Shown here: positions 33,142-41,682 of the stretch, one piece after another | How positions within the stretch are numbered: the first letter of the stretch is position 1 | How the letters are laid out: each line of letters opens with the position of its first letter | NCBI GenBank assembly: GCA_017532025.1 | Contig: JAFXJX010000068.1 | Span: 1-54,779, forward strand | Length of the DNA stretch: 54,779 nt | From: Clostridia bacterium | GTDB taxonomy: Bacteria > Bacillota > Clostridia > Oscillospirales > CAG-272 | Reading direction: 5' to 3' | The notes under the pieces: model-generated | Databases searched by the model: none | Seen by the model: only the letters and a program-made list of their open reading frames with translations | Told to the model about the DNA's origin: nothing | Program-made: the position numbers and the translations under genes

Positions 33142-33894
33142 ATGAAAAAAATATTTATTTTTATGCTTGTTTTGACAGCTTTATGTTTGATCGTTTCGTG
33201 TGGCGAAGCTTCTGACACGACCGTGGCTGTGACGGGTGATACAACGGCTGAGCCACATACCGCAGTGACAACAACCGAGACTGTCATTACGACCCGAGAA
33301 CCGCTGACAACTCCGTCTGCAACCACAACTGTGGTTACGGTAAAGACGCCCGAAACGACTGAGGACGACGGAATGTACCGTGCGGGATTTGAGATGACTG
33401 ACAAATTGATGGTTGTGGTTACCTATGTTGCGTATGAGATTCCAAGAGAAGTATCTGTTTTGGCAGAAAAAATACCGATTACGCTTTACTCTGGCGTTCC
33501 TGCCGCAAGTCTTAATCTTGATGAGTTTCCTAAAGACACCAAATTTGTTTTCGCTCTCAAAACTGAGGCGCAGGAAACATTGTGTACGATTGGTGAGCTT
33601 ACACTTGATGAACTCAAAGCAGGTAATTATATTTGTACGACCGACTATGAGACGGGAAAGATCAACTATGTGGGTAGCGGTATGACCTGTGGCTTAGATC
33701 CTTCGCTATTCTCAACAGGAAATGGTCGCTACTTGATTGCTGTTGAATTTCACAGTGAACAAGCCAAAGACGGATGGTATGACAGGTACCTTGGTATGAA
33801 TCTCGACGAGGGTTGGTATGACAATGATTATATTGGATTACCATATTCCAAAGAATCTTCCAAAAACGCTTATTATTTCGGCGTTAACCCGTAG
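33142..33894 (+). CDS. Putative lipoprotein with Thr-rich linker
   Basis: 250 residues from ATG 33142 (GTGGAGG upstream). Lipobox L-I-V-S-C (Cys20), then a Thr/Ser/Pro-rich linker of about 50 residues (T-T-V-A-V-T-G-D-T-T) and a C-terminal domain of about 180 residues with no recognised family. It follows the metallopeptidase gene by 29 bp with no terminator, so probably in the same transcript. Surface-exposed, lipid-anchored; function unknown. Confidence 0.75.
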   Translation: MKKIFIFMLVLTALCLIVSCGEASDTTVAVTGDTTAEPHTAVTTTETVITTREPLTTPSATTTVVTVKTPETTEDDGMYRAGFEMTDKLMVVVTYVAYEIPREVSVLAEKIPITLYSGVPAASLNLDEFPKDTKFVFALKTEAQETLCTIGELTLDELKAGNYICTTDYETGKINYVGSGMTCGLDPSLFSTGNGRYLIAVEFHSEQAKDGWYDRYLGMNLDEGWYDNDYIGLPYSKESSKNAYYFGVNP

Positions 33895-33906
33895 TATGAT
33901 ACAACA

Positions 33907-33943
33907 ACGACGGACAGAGTTTTTCTCTGTCCGTCGTTTTTTA
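33907..33943. terminator. Strong terminator between convergent genes
   Basis: 13-bp perfect stem (33907-33919 with 33925-33937), loop of T residues, then T6. Serves the lipoprotein gene; it also lies just past the end of the minus-strand gene at 33941. Confidence 0.9.
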
Positions 33944-34486
33944 TTCTATCACAGGCAAAAAGGCGTTTAACGCGCCGCGCGCGGCAAGCAGAATGAAGCA
34001 GAAATCGCGTGCGAAGGAGGGCTTTTCGTTAAGATACCGCCTCCTGAGCTTTTTGTAGGAAAACGGCGTTGTCTTTTTCCAAAAGTTTTGGGGAAGATGG
34101 GCGAGCCGTTTTTCAAAATAGCGGTGGAAAGCGTTTTCGTATGCGTTATGCGCTTCAAAATCACCTGAAAAATCAAGATTGTGTGCAAAGGTGAAAGCGT
34201 CGGCAAGGTAGTGGAGCAACACCCCAAGCCTGAAGGCGTAAAGCGGTGTCATTTTGGTGTGATGCGAGGCGAGTTTTTTTGCCATGCGGTTGATTCTTTT
34301 ATCAAGATGCGGATGGTTATGCCCGTGAAGATGCGGAAGCTTTTTGTGTTTGGCAATATCAATGTGAGAAAACAGATTGACATCGGGTGCCACACAGCCG
34401 ATGAGAAACGCGCGTTGTAAGAGGTTATCGGGTGGCAAAAGAGGCAACAGAACTTTCGCAAAGCGGTAATGGGTAAGCGTGCGCAT
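33941..34486 (-). CDS. Zinc-dependent phospholipase C-like protein
   Basis: 181 residues from ATG 34486, preceded on the minus strand by GAAAGGGA. Contains G-C-V-A-P-D-V-N near residue 30, H-G-H-N-H-P-H-L and L-H-Y-L-A-D-A-F-T-F-A-H-N, the histidine and aspartate spacing of the Zn_dep_PLPC (PF00882) family. No signal peptide, so cytoplasmic, as for many clostridial members of unknown substrate. Starts 22 bp after the mtaB stop, so likely co-transcribed with it. Confidence 0.8.
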   Translation of the reverse strand: MRTLTHYRFAKVLLPLLPPDNLLQRAFLIGCVAPDVNLFSHIDIAKHKKLPHLHGHNHPHLDKRINRMAKKLASHHTKMTPLYAFRLGVLLHYLADAFTFAHNLDFSGDFEAHNAYENAFHRYFEKRLAHLPQNFWKKTTPFSYKKLRRRYLNEKPSFARDFCFILLAARGALNAFLPVIE

Positions 34487-34508
34487 GAAGGGAATCCCTT
34501 TCTCTTTT

Positions 34509-35798
34509 TTAGAATAGTATGTACCCAATCATGCGATTGTTCTCAATTTTGTCAAAATAAACTTTGGCAATTTGGTTGTGAAGATCAATGTCACTCTTCA
34601 CAGCCACATCAAGGAAGTTGTCGGTGTGTCCGAGTTGGTAGCCGTCTTTGCCTTCTTCAAACAAAACAGGCGCGCTTTTGCCGAGAAAGGATGCCATCAC
34701 GCTCTGGCGCGAGCGGGTGGTGACCTCTTGCAGTTTCTTTTCGCGCTCAGCCTTAACATCACCGCTGATTTGTTCTTTCATTTCGGCGGCTTCTGTGCCG
34801 GGGCGGGGAGAGAATGCAAAAATATGGCAATCAAGGAGGTTCGCTTCTTCCAAAAAGAGGGTGGTTTCGTGAAAATCTTCGTCTGTCTCCCCGGGGAAGC
34901 CCACAATGATGTCGGCGGTAAAGGTGACATCGGAGAGAAGCGTGCGAAGGTTTTGGATGGCAGCCATGGCTTGACGGGCATTGTTTTTGCGGCGCATGGC
35001 GGCAAGTGTGCGCGAGCATCCGCTCTGCAAGGAGAGGTGAAAATGGTGGCAGAGGTGGGAGATTTTGGAAAGTCTCTCGCAAAAGGCAGGCGCAAGAAGG
35101 GCAGGGTCAAGCGAGCCAAGGCGGATGCGCCCCATGTTCGGCAGGGCATCCAGCGCTTCCAGCAGTGTGATGAGATCACAGTTTATGTCTTTGCCGTAGG
35201 CGGAAATTTCAATACCTGTCAACACAATCTCGCGGTAGCCTTGGGCAAGCAAGCCTTCGGTTTCTTTGAGAATATCGGCAAGGGGTTTGGAGCGCACTTT
35301 GCCGCGCGCGGTTTTGATGATGCAGTAGGCACAGCGCGAATCGCAACCGTCCTCGATTTTGATATAGGCGCGGGTGCGCTCGCTTTTTTGAATTGCCATC
35401 GGTTCAAAGGACGAAAGATCAAAGCTTTCCTGCAGGCAGACGCTTTCGTTTTGTTTGGTTTGGATGTGAGAGAGGATGGCGTCAACCACTTGCATTTTTT
35501 TGCCGTTTCCGAGCACGCAATGCACACCGGGGATCGAGGAAAAGCTATCGGGGTGAAGCTGAGCGGCGCATCCTGTGACACAAATGCAAGCATTGGGGGA
35601 GGCATGAATGGCACGGCGTACCATTTGCCTTGCCTTACGCTCGCCCTCGGTGGTGACGGCGCAGGTGTTGATCACTGTGGCATCACTCACTTCGCCAAAG
35701 GGCACGACTGTAAAACCGTGCGCCTCAAGCGCTTCGGCAATGGCTTCGCTTTCATACTGATTCACTTTGCAACCGAGTGTCAAAAAAGATACCTTCAT
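34509..35798 (-). CDS. mtaB: tRNA t6A37 methylthiotransferase MtaB
   Basis: 429 residues, full length. N-terminal MTTase domain with Cys10, Cys46 and Cys77 for one iron-sulfur cluster, the radical SAM motif C152-D-S-R-C156-A-Y-C159, and a C-terminal TRAM region (about 370-429). Converts t6A to ms2t6A at position 37 of ANN-decoding tRNAs. L-G-C-K-V-N-Q-Y-E-S-E and N-T-C-A-V-T are diagnostic for MtaB rather than MiaB or RimO. Start ATG 35798 has AAAGGGG upstream. Confidence 0.95.
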   Translation of the reverse strand: MKVSFLTLGCKVNQYESEAIAEALEAHGFTVVPFGEVSDATVINTCAVTTEGERKARQMVRRAIHASPNACICVTGCAAQLHPDSFSSIPGVHCVLGNGKKMQVVDAILSHIQTKQNESVCLQESFDLSSFEPMAIQKSERTRAYIKIEDGCDSRCAYCIIKTARGKVRSKPLADILKETEGLLAQGYREIVLTGIEISAYGKDINCDLITLLEALDALPNMGRIRLGSLDPALLAPAFCERLSKISHLCHHFHLSLQSGCSRTLAAMRRKNNARQAMAAIQNLRTLLSDVTFTADIIVGFPGETDEDFHETTLFLEEANLLDCHIFAFSPRPGTEAAEMKEQISGDVKAEREKKLQEVTTRSRQSVMASFLGKSAPVLFEEGKDGYQLGHTDNFLDVAVKSDIDLHNQIAKVYFDKIENNRMIGYILF

Positions 35799-35914
35799 GG
35801 CTAACCCCTTTCTTTTGTGCTTTTATTTTACCACAAAAGAGGAGGAGAGTAAAGTTTTTTGTTGAAAATTTATGCACAAGAGGTGAACAAATCATGAAAG
35901 ATTTTATGAACTTA

Positions 35915-35943
35915 TAGACAAAAGGAAAGAGTTATGGTAAAAT
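35915..35943 (+). promoter_or_regulatory. Probable promoter of the CotH-family lipoprotein gene
   Basis: -35 TAGACA 35915-35920, 17-bp spacer, -10 TAAAAT 35938-35943, with the ATG at 35992. A TATAAT-like box at 35948 is an alternative -10. Confidence 0.5.
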
Positions 35944-35991
35944 AAACTATAATGCCGTTTTGACTTTTGGATGGAGAAAGGAATTTTGCCC

Positions 35992-38190
35992 ATGAAAAAG
36001 ATGAAGCTTTTGCTTTCTGTCTTAACCGTTTTGCTTTTGGTTTCGCTTTTTGTGGCTTGCGGAGGATCATCCGACACCACGAAGCAAACCGACGATACCC
36101 AAAATCCCGTTGATACCACGAATCCCGTGACCGAGAATAACGGTACAACCGCAAAACCCGGTACTACCGAAAAACCCGGCACAGTGGTAACACCTGCCGA
36201 TACCACCAAGGGCGACCAAAAGCCCACACCTCCCGTAACACTCGGCAAAACCTACGGCTTGCCCGATGAAATGCCGGTTCTTCACATCAACACCTACGGA
36301 AAGAATATTACCTCCAAAGAAGAGTATATTCCCGGCCTTGTGACGATTGACAATGTGAACGAGGCGTTTGCACTTGAGGATGCAGAAATTGAGATCCGCG
36401 GACGCGGTAACTATTCCTGGTCGAGCACCGAAAAGAAGTCTTACCGCATTAAGTTTGCCGAAAAGACCAATCTGCTCGGTCAGGGCAACGGTCCTTGCCG
36501 TTCCTGGACGCTTCTTGCCGTACACTGCGACCAATCGATGCTTCGCACGGCAGCTGCTTTTTACTTTGGCAGAAGTCTTTCGGGCCTTGATTTTGTTTCC
36601 TCGGCAACCTTTGCCAAGGTGTATCTGAATGACGAGTTTCTCGGTGTCTATCAGGTGTCTGATCAGATGCAGGTGAATCAGTATCGCGTGAACGTTGACG
36701 ATTCTCCCAACGAAGAATATGAAATCGGCTTCCTTGTTGAGCTTGACAGAAATGCGTATGAGTTGCCCGTTTCGGATGGCTACAATACCTACGAGATCAA
36801 AAGTGAAATTCACAGTACGCTTCACTTCGTATATATCGAAGAAAGCTTGATCTATGCTTACGAAGCGGTGCTTGGCGGTGACAAGCAAGAGATTGAAGAA
36901 TTGATCGATCTTGATTCGGTTGTGGATAGCTATCTTGTAGAAGAACTGCTCAAAAACCTTGACGTGGGCTGGGGCTCCTTCTATATGTGGCAGGAAGCAG
37001 GCGGCAAGCTGCACTTCGGTCCTGTTTGGGACTTTGACCTTTCGGCGGGCAATGCCGACCCCAACGACGGCGATCCTGCTTTTTCCGCTCCGCAGTATTT
37101 GTATGTGGGCAGCAGCAAGTATAACTACAGCCAGTCGAACAACTGGTTTGTTACCTTGATGCAGTACGATTGGTTCCGTGAGCTTGTGAAAGAAAGATGG
37201 AACGAGATTGTTGATATTGCCAACGAGCTTCCCCGATACGTGCGCGCGGTGGCAGAGCTTTATTCCGAAGAATTTGATGAAAATTTTGAGCGTTGGCCGA
37301 TCTTCGGTCAGCAGATCAACCGCGAGCCTGCGGCAATTCGCAAGCTTAAAAATCACGACGAGCACGCCGAGTATCTTGCCAAATGGCTTGAAACGCGTAT
37401 TGCGTGGCTGACAAAATGCTTTAACGGCGAAGTGCCTGACGATCCCGTGGAGGGCGTTGTGGATTTCGAGTGCTCGGGCGGTAACGGCACAAAAGCATCG
37501 CCGTATCTGATTGCGAATGCCAACGATTTTGCCTCCTTCACCAATGCGTTGATGATGGGTACAGAGTTTAAGGGTATGTACTTTTTGCAGACTTCCAACA
37601 TCAATATGATTGGCTATGCCGGCTATAACGGCATCGGCAAAGAGGGTACGTTTGCCGGTGTTTATGACGGCAACGGTCATATCATCAAAGCGGATATTTC
37701 CGGTTCCGACGAAGCAATCTTCCCCTATGTGACAGGCGTTGTGATGAACCTGATCACCGAAGGTAAGGTAAATAATACCGACCAGGCAGCCGGTATCACC
37801 CGTTCGGTTCGTAAGGGTGGTTTGATCCTCAACTGCCTCTCAACCATGGATATCACGTCGCAATTTCAGAATGCAGGCGGTATCGCGGCATCGAACCAAA
37901 GCAGCGGCGGTACGATCTCGGGATGCGTCTTTGTTGGTAAGATCCAAGGCGCCGAGGTGGTAGGTCCGATCAATGCCTATATGGACGGCAGAAGCGGCAC
38001 GTTTACCTATAACTATTATCTGGCAACCGCCGGCGGCGATGCTGTTGGTAACGACACGGCGTTTGATTCGGTTGCAGGTCTTGATGCGATTCTGAACAGC
38101 AATCTTTCAAAGCTTGATGCCGGTCAGTACCAATCCTTGCTTTGCTCCTGGAAGCTGAATAACGGCAGCCTTGTGATGGAACACAAATAA
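35992..38190 (+). CDS. CotH-kinase family lipoprotein
   Basis: 732 residues from ATG 35992. Lipobox F-V-A-C (Cys23), a Thr/Pro-rich linker (about 30-85), then a CotH domain: G-R-G-N-Y-S-W-S-S-T-E-K-K-S-Y-R-I-K-F (about 140-160), R-T-A-A-A-F-Y, Y-Q-V-S-D-Q-M-Q and the metal-binding W-D-F-D-L-S (about 345). The last 250 residues hold a G-T-K-A-S-P-Y-L-I box and Gly-rich beta repeats (G-I-A-A-S-N, G-C-V-F-V-G-K) of GLUG-like type, probably for glycan or wall binding. CotH of Bacillus phosphorylates spore-coat proteins; exported homologues are common in gut Clostridia with unknown targets. Own transcript. Confidence 0.88.
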   Translation: MKKMKLLLSVLTVLLLVSLFVACGGSSDTTKQTDDTQNPVDTTNPVTENNGTTAKPGTTEKPGTVVTPADTTKGDQKPTPPVTLGKTYGLPDEMPVLHINTYGKNITSKEEYIPGLVTIDNVNEAFALEDAEIEIRGRGNYSWSSTEKKSYRIKFAEKTNLLGQGNGPCRSWTLLAVHCDQSMLRTAAAFYFGRSLSGLDFVSSATFAKVYLNDEFLGVYQVSDQMQVNQYRVNVDDSPNEEYEIGFLVELDRNAYELPVSDGYNTYEIKSEIHSTLHFVYIEESLIYAYEAVLGGDKQEIEELIDLDSVVDSYLVEELLKNLDVGWGSFYMWQEAGGKLHFGPVWDFDLSAGNADPNDGDPAFSAPQYLYVGSSKYNYSQSNNWFVTLMQYDWFRELVKERWNEIVDIANELPRYVRAVAELYSEEFDENFERWPIFGQQINREPAAIRKLKNHDEHAEYLAKWLETRIAWLTKCFNGEVPDDPVEGVVDFECSGGNGTKASPYLIANANDFASFTNALMMGTEFKGMYFLQTSNINMIGYAGYNGIGKEGTFAGVYDGNGHIIKADISGSDEAIFPYVTGVVMNLITEGKVNNTDQAAGITRSVRKGGLILNCLSTMDITSQFQNAGGIAASNQSSGGTISGCVFVGKIQGAEVVGPINAYMDGRSGTFTYNYYLATAGGDAVGNDTAFDSVAGLDAILNSNLSKLDAGQYQSLLCSWKLNNGSLVMEHK

Positions 38191-38197
38191 AACAATC

Positions 38198-38230
38198 AAG
38201 AACCCGAAAGCGATGCTTTTGGGTTCTTTT
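38198..38230 (+). terminator. Terminator of the CotH-family gene
   Basis: 14-bp stem with one G-U pair (38198-38211 with 38215-38228), 3-nt loop, then T4. Confidence 0.85.
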
Positions 38231-38240
38231 GCGTTTGCTC

Positions 38241-38269
38241 TTGACAAGAGCGTTTTTTTGTGTTACAAT
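38241..38269 (+). promoter_or_regulatory. Sigma-A promoter of the riboswitch transcript
   Basis: Consensus -35 TTGACA 38241-38246, 17-bp spacer, -10 TACAAT 38264-38269. The -35 lies at the centre of a small palindrome (GCTCTTG-A-CAAGAGC) followed by T7. The riboswitch begins about 9 bp after the -10. Confidence 0.85.
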
Positions 38270-38277
38270 AAGTCGAA

Positions 38278-38395
38278 CTTTTCCGATAACTGACGGGAGA
38301 AGGTGGGAAAACCACCGTGGAGTCGGAAAAGAATATGCCGACCGTCTGGGCGCAACAAATTTTCCGTGAGGGAAGTTTGAGCGCCTTTTCTTTTT
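38278..38395 (+). ncRNA. ZTP (pfl) riboswitch with intrinsic terminator
   Basis: P1 pairs CTTTTCCGA (38278-38286) with TCGGAAAAG (38323-38331). Between them are the conserved A-A-C-T-G-A-C-G-G-G segment and a hairpin GGTGG / CCACC followed by G-T-G-G-A-G. After a short linker comes the diagnostic GCCGACCGTCTGGGC (38337-38351). These features match the ZTP/ZMP riboswitch, which senses 10-formyl-tetrahydrofolate shortage. The 3' motif shares GGGC with the left arm of a terminator: GGCGC 38349-38353 with GCGCC 38381-38385, inner arms CAAA / TTTG, then TTTTCTTTTT. Ligand binding should block the terminator and turn on the gene at 38445. Confidence 0.88.
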
Positions 38396-38444
38396 GAAAA
38401 GAATCGATGCTCCCCACGAAATGAAACAAGAAAGGGTCAAAAAC

Positions 38445-39059
38445 ATGATCAAAAAAACAGTTGAAGGCATTCTTGCCGGTATTCTCATTGCCATTGGCGG
38501 CACGGTATTTCTCTCTTGTCAGGACAAGGTGATAGGCTCGCTCTTTTTCTCGGTAGCACTGCTTTGCATTTGCTATCAAGGCTACTCGCTTTTTACGGGC
38601 AAGATCGGCTTTATTCCCGAAAAGCATGACAAAGAAGCATTTTCGGTGCTTTTGTGGGGTCTTCTCGGTAACTTCATCGGCACACTGCTTTGCGGACTTA
38701 TGCTTTCGGTTGCGTTTCCCGCACTCAAAGAAACCGCGGCGCTGCTTTCTGAGGCAAAACTGACGCAGGAAATTTGGGAAACCTTTATCCGCGCGATTTT
38801 CTGCGGTATTCTGATGTACCTTGCCGTGGTGATCTTCCGCGACAAAAAAACACCGCTTGCTATTTTCTTCTGCATTCCTGTGTTCATTCTTTCGGGATTT
38901 GAGCACTCGATTGCTGATATGTTCTATTTCTTCCTCGGCTACAGCTTCACATGGCAAACCTTCCTCTTCCTCTTTGTGGTGCTGGTCGGTAACGCTGTCG
39001 GCGGTATGCTGATGCCCACCCTCCGTCTTCTCACAGCTGACAAAAAGGAAAAACAATAA
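38445..39059 (+). CDS. Formate/nitrite transporter (FNT) family channel, short form
   Basis: 204 residues from ATG 38445 (AAGAAAGGG upstream), shorter than the usual 250-280. Six hydrophobic segments can be drawn; G-F-E-H-S-I-A-D-M-F-Y-F near residue 160 corresponds to the FNT motif G-x-E-H-x-x-A-N-M, and F-C-G-I-L-M-Y-L-A-V-V-I-F to the conserved G-I-L-x-N segment, with Asn changed to Tyr. Under control of the ZTP riboswitch, which fits formate supply for one-carbon metabolism. Substrate formate is inferred from that regulation. Confidence 0.8.
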   Translation: MIKKTVEGILAGILIAIGGTVFLSCQDKVIGSLFFSVALLCICYQGYSLFTGKIGFIPEKHDKEAFSVLLWGLLGNFIGTLLCGLMLSVAFPALKETAALLSEAKLTQEIWETFIRAIFCGILMYLAVVIFRDKKTPLAIFFCIPVFILSGFEHSIADMFYFFLGYSFTWQTFLFLFVVLVGNAVGGMLMPTLRLLTADKKEKQ

Positions 39060-39067
39060 CCTCTTGC

Positions 39068-39102
39068 AAGACCGAAATGCCACGCATTTCGGTCTTTTTT
39101 GG
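39068..39102 (+). terminator. Terminator of the FNT gene
   Basis: Perfect 13-bp stem (39068-39080 with 39084-39096), 3-nt loop, T6. Confidence 0.9.
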
Positions 39103-39154
39103 CAGAAATGATGAAAAAAACCTAATTGTCGTGAAAAGTTGATTCATGTCGATA

Positions 39155-39183
39155 TTGACAGATGGATATTTGTATGATATAAT
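39155..39183 (+). promoter_or_regulatory. Consensus sigma-A promoter upstream of the sugar transferase gene
   Basis: -35 TTGACA 39155-39160, 17-bp spacer, -10 TATAAT 39178-39183. The leader to the ATG at 39342 is about 150 nt and A/T-rich; I see no riboswitch in it. Confidence 0.85.
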
Positions 39184-39341
39184 GGCAAAAAATAAGTATG
39201 ATGCCAAATTATGGTTATCAGAATCGTTAAAAACGCTGTGTGTTGTCAAAGAGGGAATACAATATCCCGTCTTGCGAATAATAAGCGTATCGATAACAGT
39301 ATTGTAAACACAGGAAAAAGTAAAGGAGAACGCTTTTTGGT

Positions 39342-40136
39342 ATGGGAAATCCTGTTGATCGCTCTTTTCAGCCTTCGGATTCCGAAGTGAACGGCACAAA
39401 AGAGAAACGCCAAAAGAAGCACGATCGTTTATCGGATGAGATCGGTATCGATCCTTGCTGTGACTATCCCGACGAGTTTTACGAAGAGTATATTGCTAAA
39501 TTTCAAAAGAATACAAAAAAGAGATGCTTTTTCCGCTTTGTGAAAAGAAGCTTTGATATCATATCGTCTTTTATTGGTTTGGCACTTTTGCTCCCCATAT
39601 TTCTAATCATTGCCATTGCCATCAAGATCGATTCGCGCGGTCCGGTTTTCTTTAAGCAAAAGCGTGTGGGACGGCACGGCAGGCTGTTTAATTGTTATAA
39701 GTTTCGTTCCATGTCCACCGAAGCTCCGAAAAACCGCGCCACCTCGCTTCTTGGCAATCCGGAGCAGTATGTAACCCGTGTGGGTCGCTTTTTGCGCAAG
39801 TTCAGTCTTGATGAGTTGCCTCAGCTTTACTGTTGTTTTCGCGGTACGATGTCATTGATCGGTCCCCGTCCTTTGATTCCCGAAGAGAAGGGATGCAATT
39901 CGATGCGTGAGCGCCTCGGCGTATTTGCCATGCGTCCCGGTATTTCGGGCTATGCACAGGTCAACGGCCGCGACGATGTTTATTATAAAAACAAAGCCAT
40001 CATGGATGCCATATATGTCAAGAATGCTTCCTTGTCGCTTGACTTGAAACTGATCTTCAAAACAGTTGCCATCGTGGTAACACGCCGCGGAAATGCGTAT
40101 AAAAAGTCGAAAATGAAGAATAAAAAAGAGCCGTAA
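39342..40136 (+). CDS. Undecaprenyl-phosphate sugar phosphotransferase (bacterial sugar transferase)
   Basis: 264 residues. A polar N-terminus of about 70 residues, one membrane helix (S-S-F-I-G-L-A-L-L-L-P-I-F-L-I-I-A-I-A-I), then the catalytic domain: K-R-V-G-R-H-G-R-L-F, Y-K-F-R-S-M, S-L-D-E-L-P-Q and S-L-I-G-P-R-P. It transfers a sugar-1-phosphate to undecaprenyl phosphate, the first step of exopolysaccharide or glycan synthesis (WbaP/EpsL-type). AAAGGAG lies about 14 nt before the ATG, longer than usual. It stands nearly alone: no glycosyltransferase or flippase genes follow, only an interrupted epimerase gene. Confidence 0.9.
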   Translation: MGNPVDRSFQPSDSEVNGTKEKRQKKHDRLSDEIGIDPCCDYPDEFYEEYIAKFQKNTKKRCFFRFVKRSFDIISSFIGLALLLPIFLIIAIAIKIDSRGPVFFKQKRVGRHGRLFNCYKFRSMSTEAPKNRATSLLGNPEQYVTRVGRFLRKFSLDELPQLYCCFRGTMSLIGPRPLIPEEKGCNSMRERLGVFAMRPGISGYAQVNGRDDVYYKNKAIMDAIYVKNASLSLDLKLIFKTVAIVVTRRGNAYKKSKMKNKKEP

Positions 40137-40150
40137 AAGCGGCTCTTTTT
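40123..40150 (+). terminator. Terminator overlapping the stop of the sugar transferase gene
   Basis: 11-bp stem (40123-40133 with 40140-40150), 6-nt loop that contains the TAA stop, then a T run. Confidence 0.85.
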
Positions 40151-40209
40151 TTGTGGGGATACAGAATTTAACCAAGGGCATACTCTTATCAAAAAGGTGG
40201 GAGTATGGC

Positions 40210-41295
40210 ATGAAAGAAATATTGGTTGTATTTGGCACAAGACCCGAGGCAATCAAGATGTGCCCGTTGATTTTGGAACTGTATCGGCGGAAAGCGTTTC
40301 GTGTGACGGTGGCGGTGACAGGACAGCACAGAGAGATGCTGGCAGGGGTGCTTGCTTCTTTTGGCATTCGTCCGCAGTACAATCTTGCCATTATGCGCAA
40401 AGGACAGACGCTTGCCGAGGTGACAACGGCGGTTTTAGAGGGAATTTTTGACATATTGGGTCAGCGCCGATTTGATTGTGTGTTGGTGCATGGCGACACG
40501 TCAACGGCGTTTGCGGCGTCTCTCGCCGCGTTTTATGCGAAGGTTCCCGTGGCACATATTGAAGCAGGGCTTCGCACCTATGATAAGCACGCGCCCTTTC
40601 CCGAAGAATTTAATCGCTGTGCGATCTCTCTTGTTGCCGATTATCATTTTGCGCCGACTGTATGGGCAAGGGAAAACCTCATAAAAGAAGGTGTTTTGGA
40701 GGAATGTGTATTTGTGACGGGGAACACAGGCATTGATGCGTTGCGTTATGGGGTGCAATCTTCAAGTGAGGAACTGTTTGAATCGAAGCGCCTTTTGCTT
40801 TTGACCGCGCACCGACGGGAAAATTTGGGAGAGGGAATGCGCTCCGCCTTTTGCGGCATCAAGCGGGCGCTTGTTGCGCATCCCGATGTATGTTAGATCT
40901 ATCCGATGCACAAAAATCCCAAAGTGAGGGAAGTGGCAAAAGAGGTGTTTGACCGATGTGATCAGGCAATTTTGACCGATCCGATGGAATATCCTGACTT
41001 TTGCAGGCTTCTTTCGGCGTGTTATCTTGTTCTCACCGATTCGGGTGGCATTCAGGAGGAAGCGCCTTATTTCGGCAAGCCTGTGCTTGTTTTGCGCGAC
41101 AAGACCGAACGTCCCGAGGGGGTGGCGGCAGGCGTGCTTCGCCTTGTGGGGTGTGAAGAAGAGCAGGTGTTTAACGTACTTTGTGAGTTCCTTGACCGTG
41201 AGGAAAGCTACCGTGCCATGAGTCATGCTGAAAGCCCGTTCGGTGACGGGCACGCGAGTGAGAGGATCGCGGATGTTTTAGAGAGGGTGTTATAA
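40210..41295 (+). pseudogene. wecB: UDP-N-acetylglucosamine 2-epimerase gene with one in-frame TAG
   Basis: ATG 40210 with AAAGGTGGGAG upstream. The frame encodes F-G-T-R-P-E-A-I-K-M, T-G-Q-H-R-E-M-L, V-H-G-D-T-S-T-A, H-I-E-A-G-L-R-T and L-T-A-H-R-R-E-N, then TAG at 40894-40896. It continues without shift: I-Y-P-M-H-K-N-P, L-T-D-S-G-G-I-Q-E-E-A and R-D-K-T-E-R-P-E-G to the stop at 41295. Together 361 codons, the normal length of the epimerase that makes UDP-ManNAc. The stop falls just before the Y-P-x-H-x-N-P catalytic loop. One base change (TTG to TAG) explains it. Everything else is intact, so the lesion is recent, an error, or suppressed. Confidence 0.88.
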
Positions 41296-41300
41296 CTATA

Positions 41301-41346
41301 AAAACGGCAGTCGGTTCGGTTTCACAACCGTTCGATCAGCCGTTTT
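41301..41346. terminator. Terminator between convergent genes
   Basis: Outer stem AAAACGGC (41301-41308) with GCCGTTTT (41339-41346), inner CGGTTCGG-type pairing imperfect. Overlaps the end of the XRE gene. Confidence 0.6.
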
Positions 41347-41569
41347 CTTTTATTTTCTGTTCAATTAAAAACACAAGCTCATTTGGAGGGATATCCATGG
41401 CTTCGGCAAGCTTAAAGAGGGTGTCGAGCGTGGGTTTTCTCACGCCGCGCTCAATGGCACTCAAATGCGTTCTGCCAAGGTCGGCAAGCCCGCTGACCAC
41501 CTCCTGCGACAAACCGCGCTTTTCACGCACTTCGCGAATGACAGTTCCGACGATAACGGCATCTAACAT
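41336..41569 (-). CDS. XRE-family helix-turn-helix regulator
   Basis: 77 residues from ATG 41569 (AAGGGAGGG upstream on the minus strand; an ATG two codons earlier directly abuts that site). A single HTH_3 domain: I-R-E-V-R-E-K-R-G-L-S-Q-E-V-V-S-G-L-A-D-L and R-T-H-L-S-A-I-E-R-G-V-R-K-P-T-L-D-T-L. Divergent from the gene at 41683, whose promoter carries two copies of a 10-bp sequence that is the likely binding site. Confidence 0.9.
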   Translation of the reverse strand: MLDAVIVGTVIREVREKRGLSQEVVSGLADLGRTHLSAIERGVRKPTLDTLFKLAEAMDIPPNELVFLIEQKIKENG

Positions 41570-41619
41570 AAGCATCCCTCCCTTATATCCATTATAGCTG
41601 CTTTTTCCGCAAACAATGA

Positions 41620-41657
41620 ACACAAATGTTGACAATTGGACACAAATGTGTTATAAT
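41620..41657 (+). promoter_or_regulatory. Consensus promoter with paired 10-bp operator repeats
   Basis: -35 TTGACA 41629-41634, 17-bp spacer, -10 TATAAT 41652-41657. ACACAAATGT occurs at 41620-41629 and 41640-41649, exactly 20 bp apart (two helical turns), flanking the -35 and filling the spacer. Predicts strong repression by the adjacent XRE protein. Confidence 0.8.
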
Positions 41658-41682
41658 ATTTGAAAAATAGGAGGAATGTAAA

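Noticed and set aside
34572..35804. Long open frame (about 410 codons) on the plus strand opposite mtaB
   Set aside because: It mirrors the codon bias of mtaB, has no ribosome site and low-complexity composition. mtaB on the minus strand has all family motifs.
36067..37680. Long minus-strand frame opposite the CotH-family gene
   Set aside because: Antisense shadow; the plus-strand protein has a lipobox, linker and CotH motifs.
40894..40896. Pyrrolysine or other recoded TAG
   Set aside because: The epimerase family has no special residue at this variable position, and no recoding element or pyl gene is in the window.
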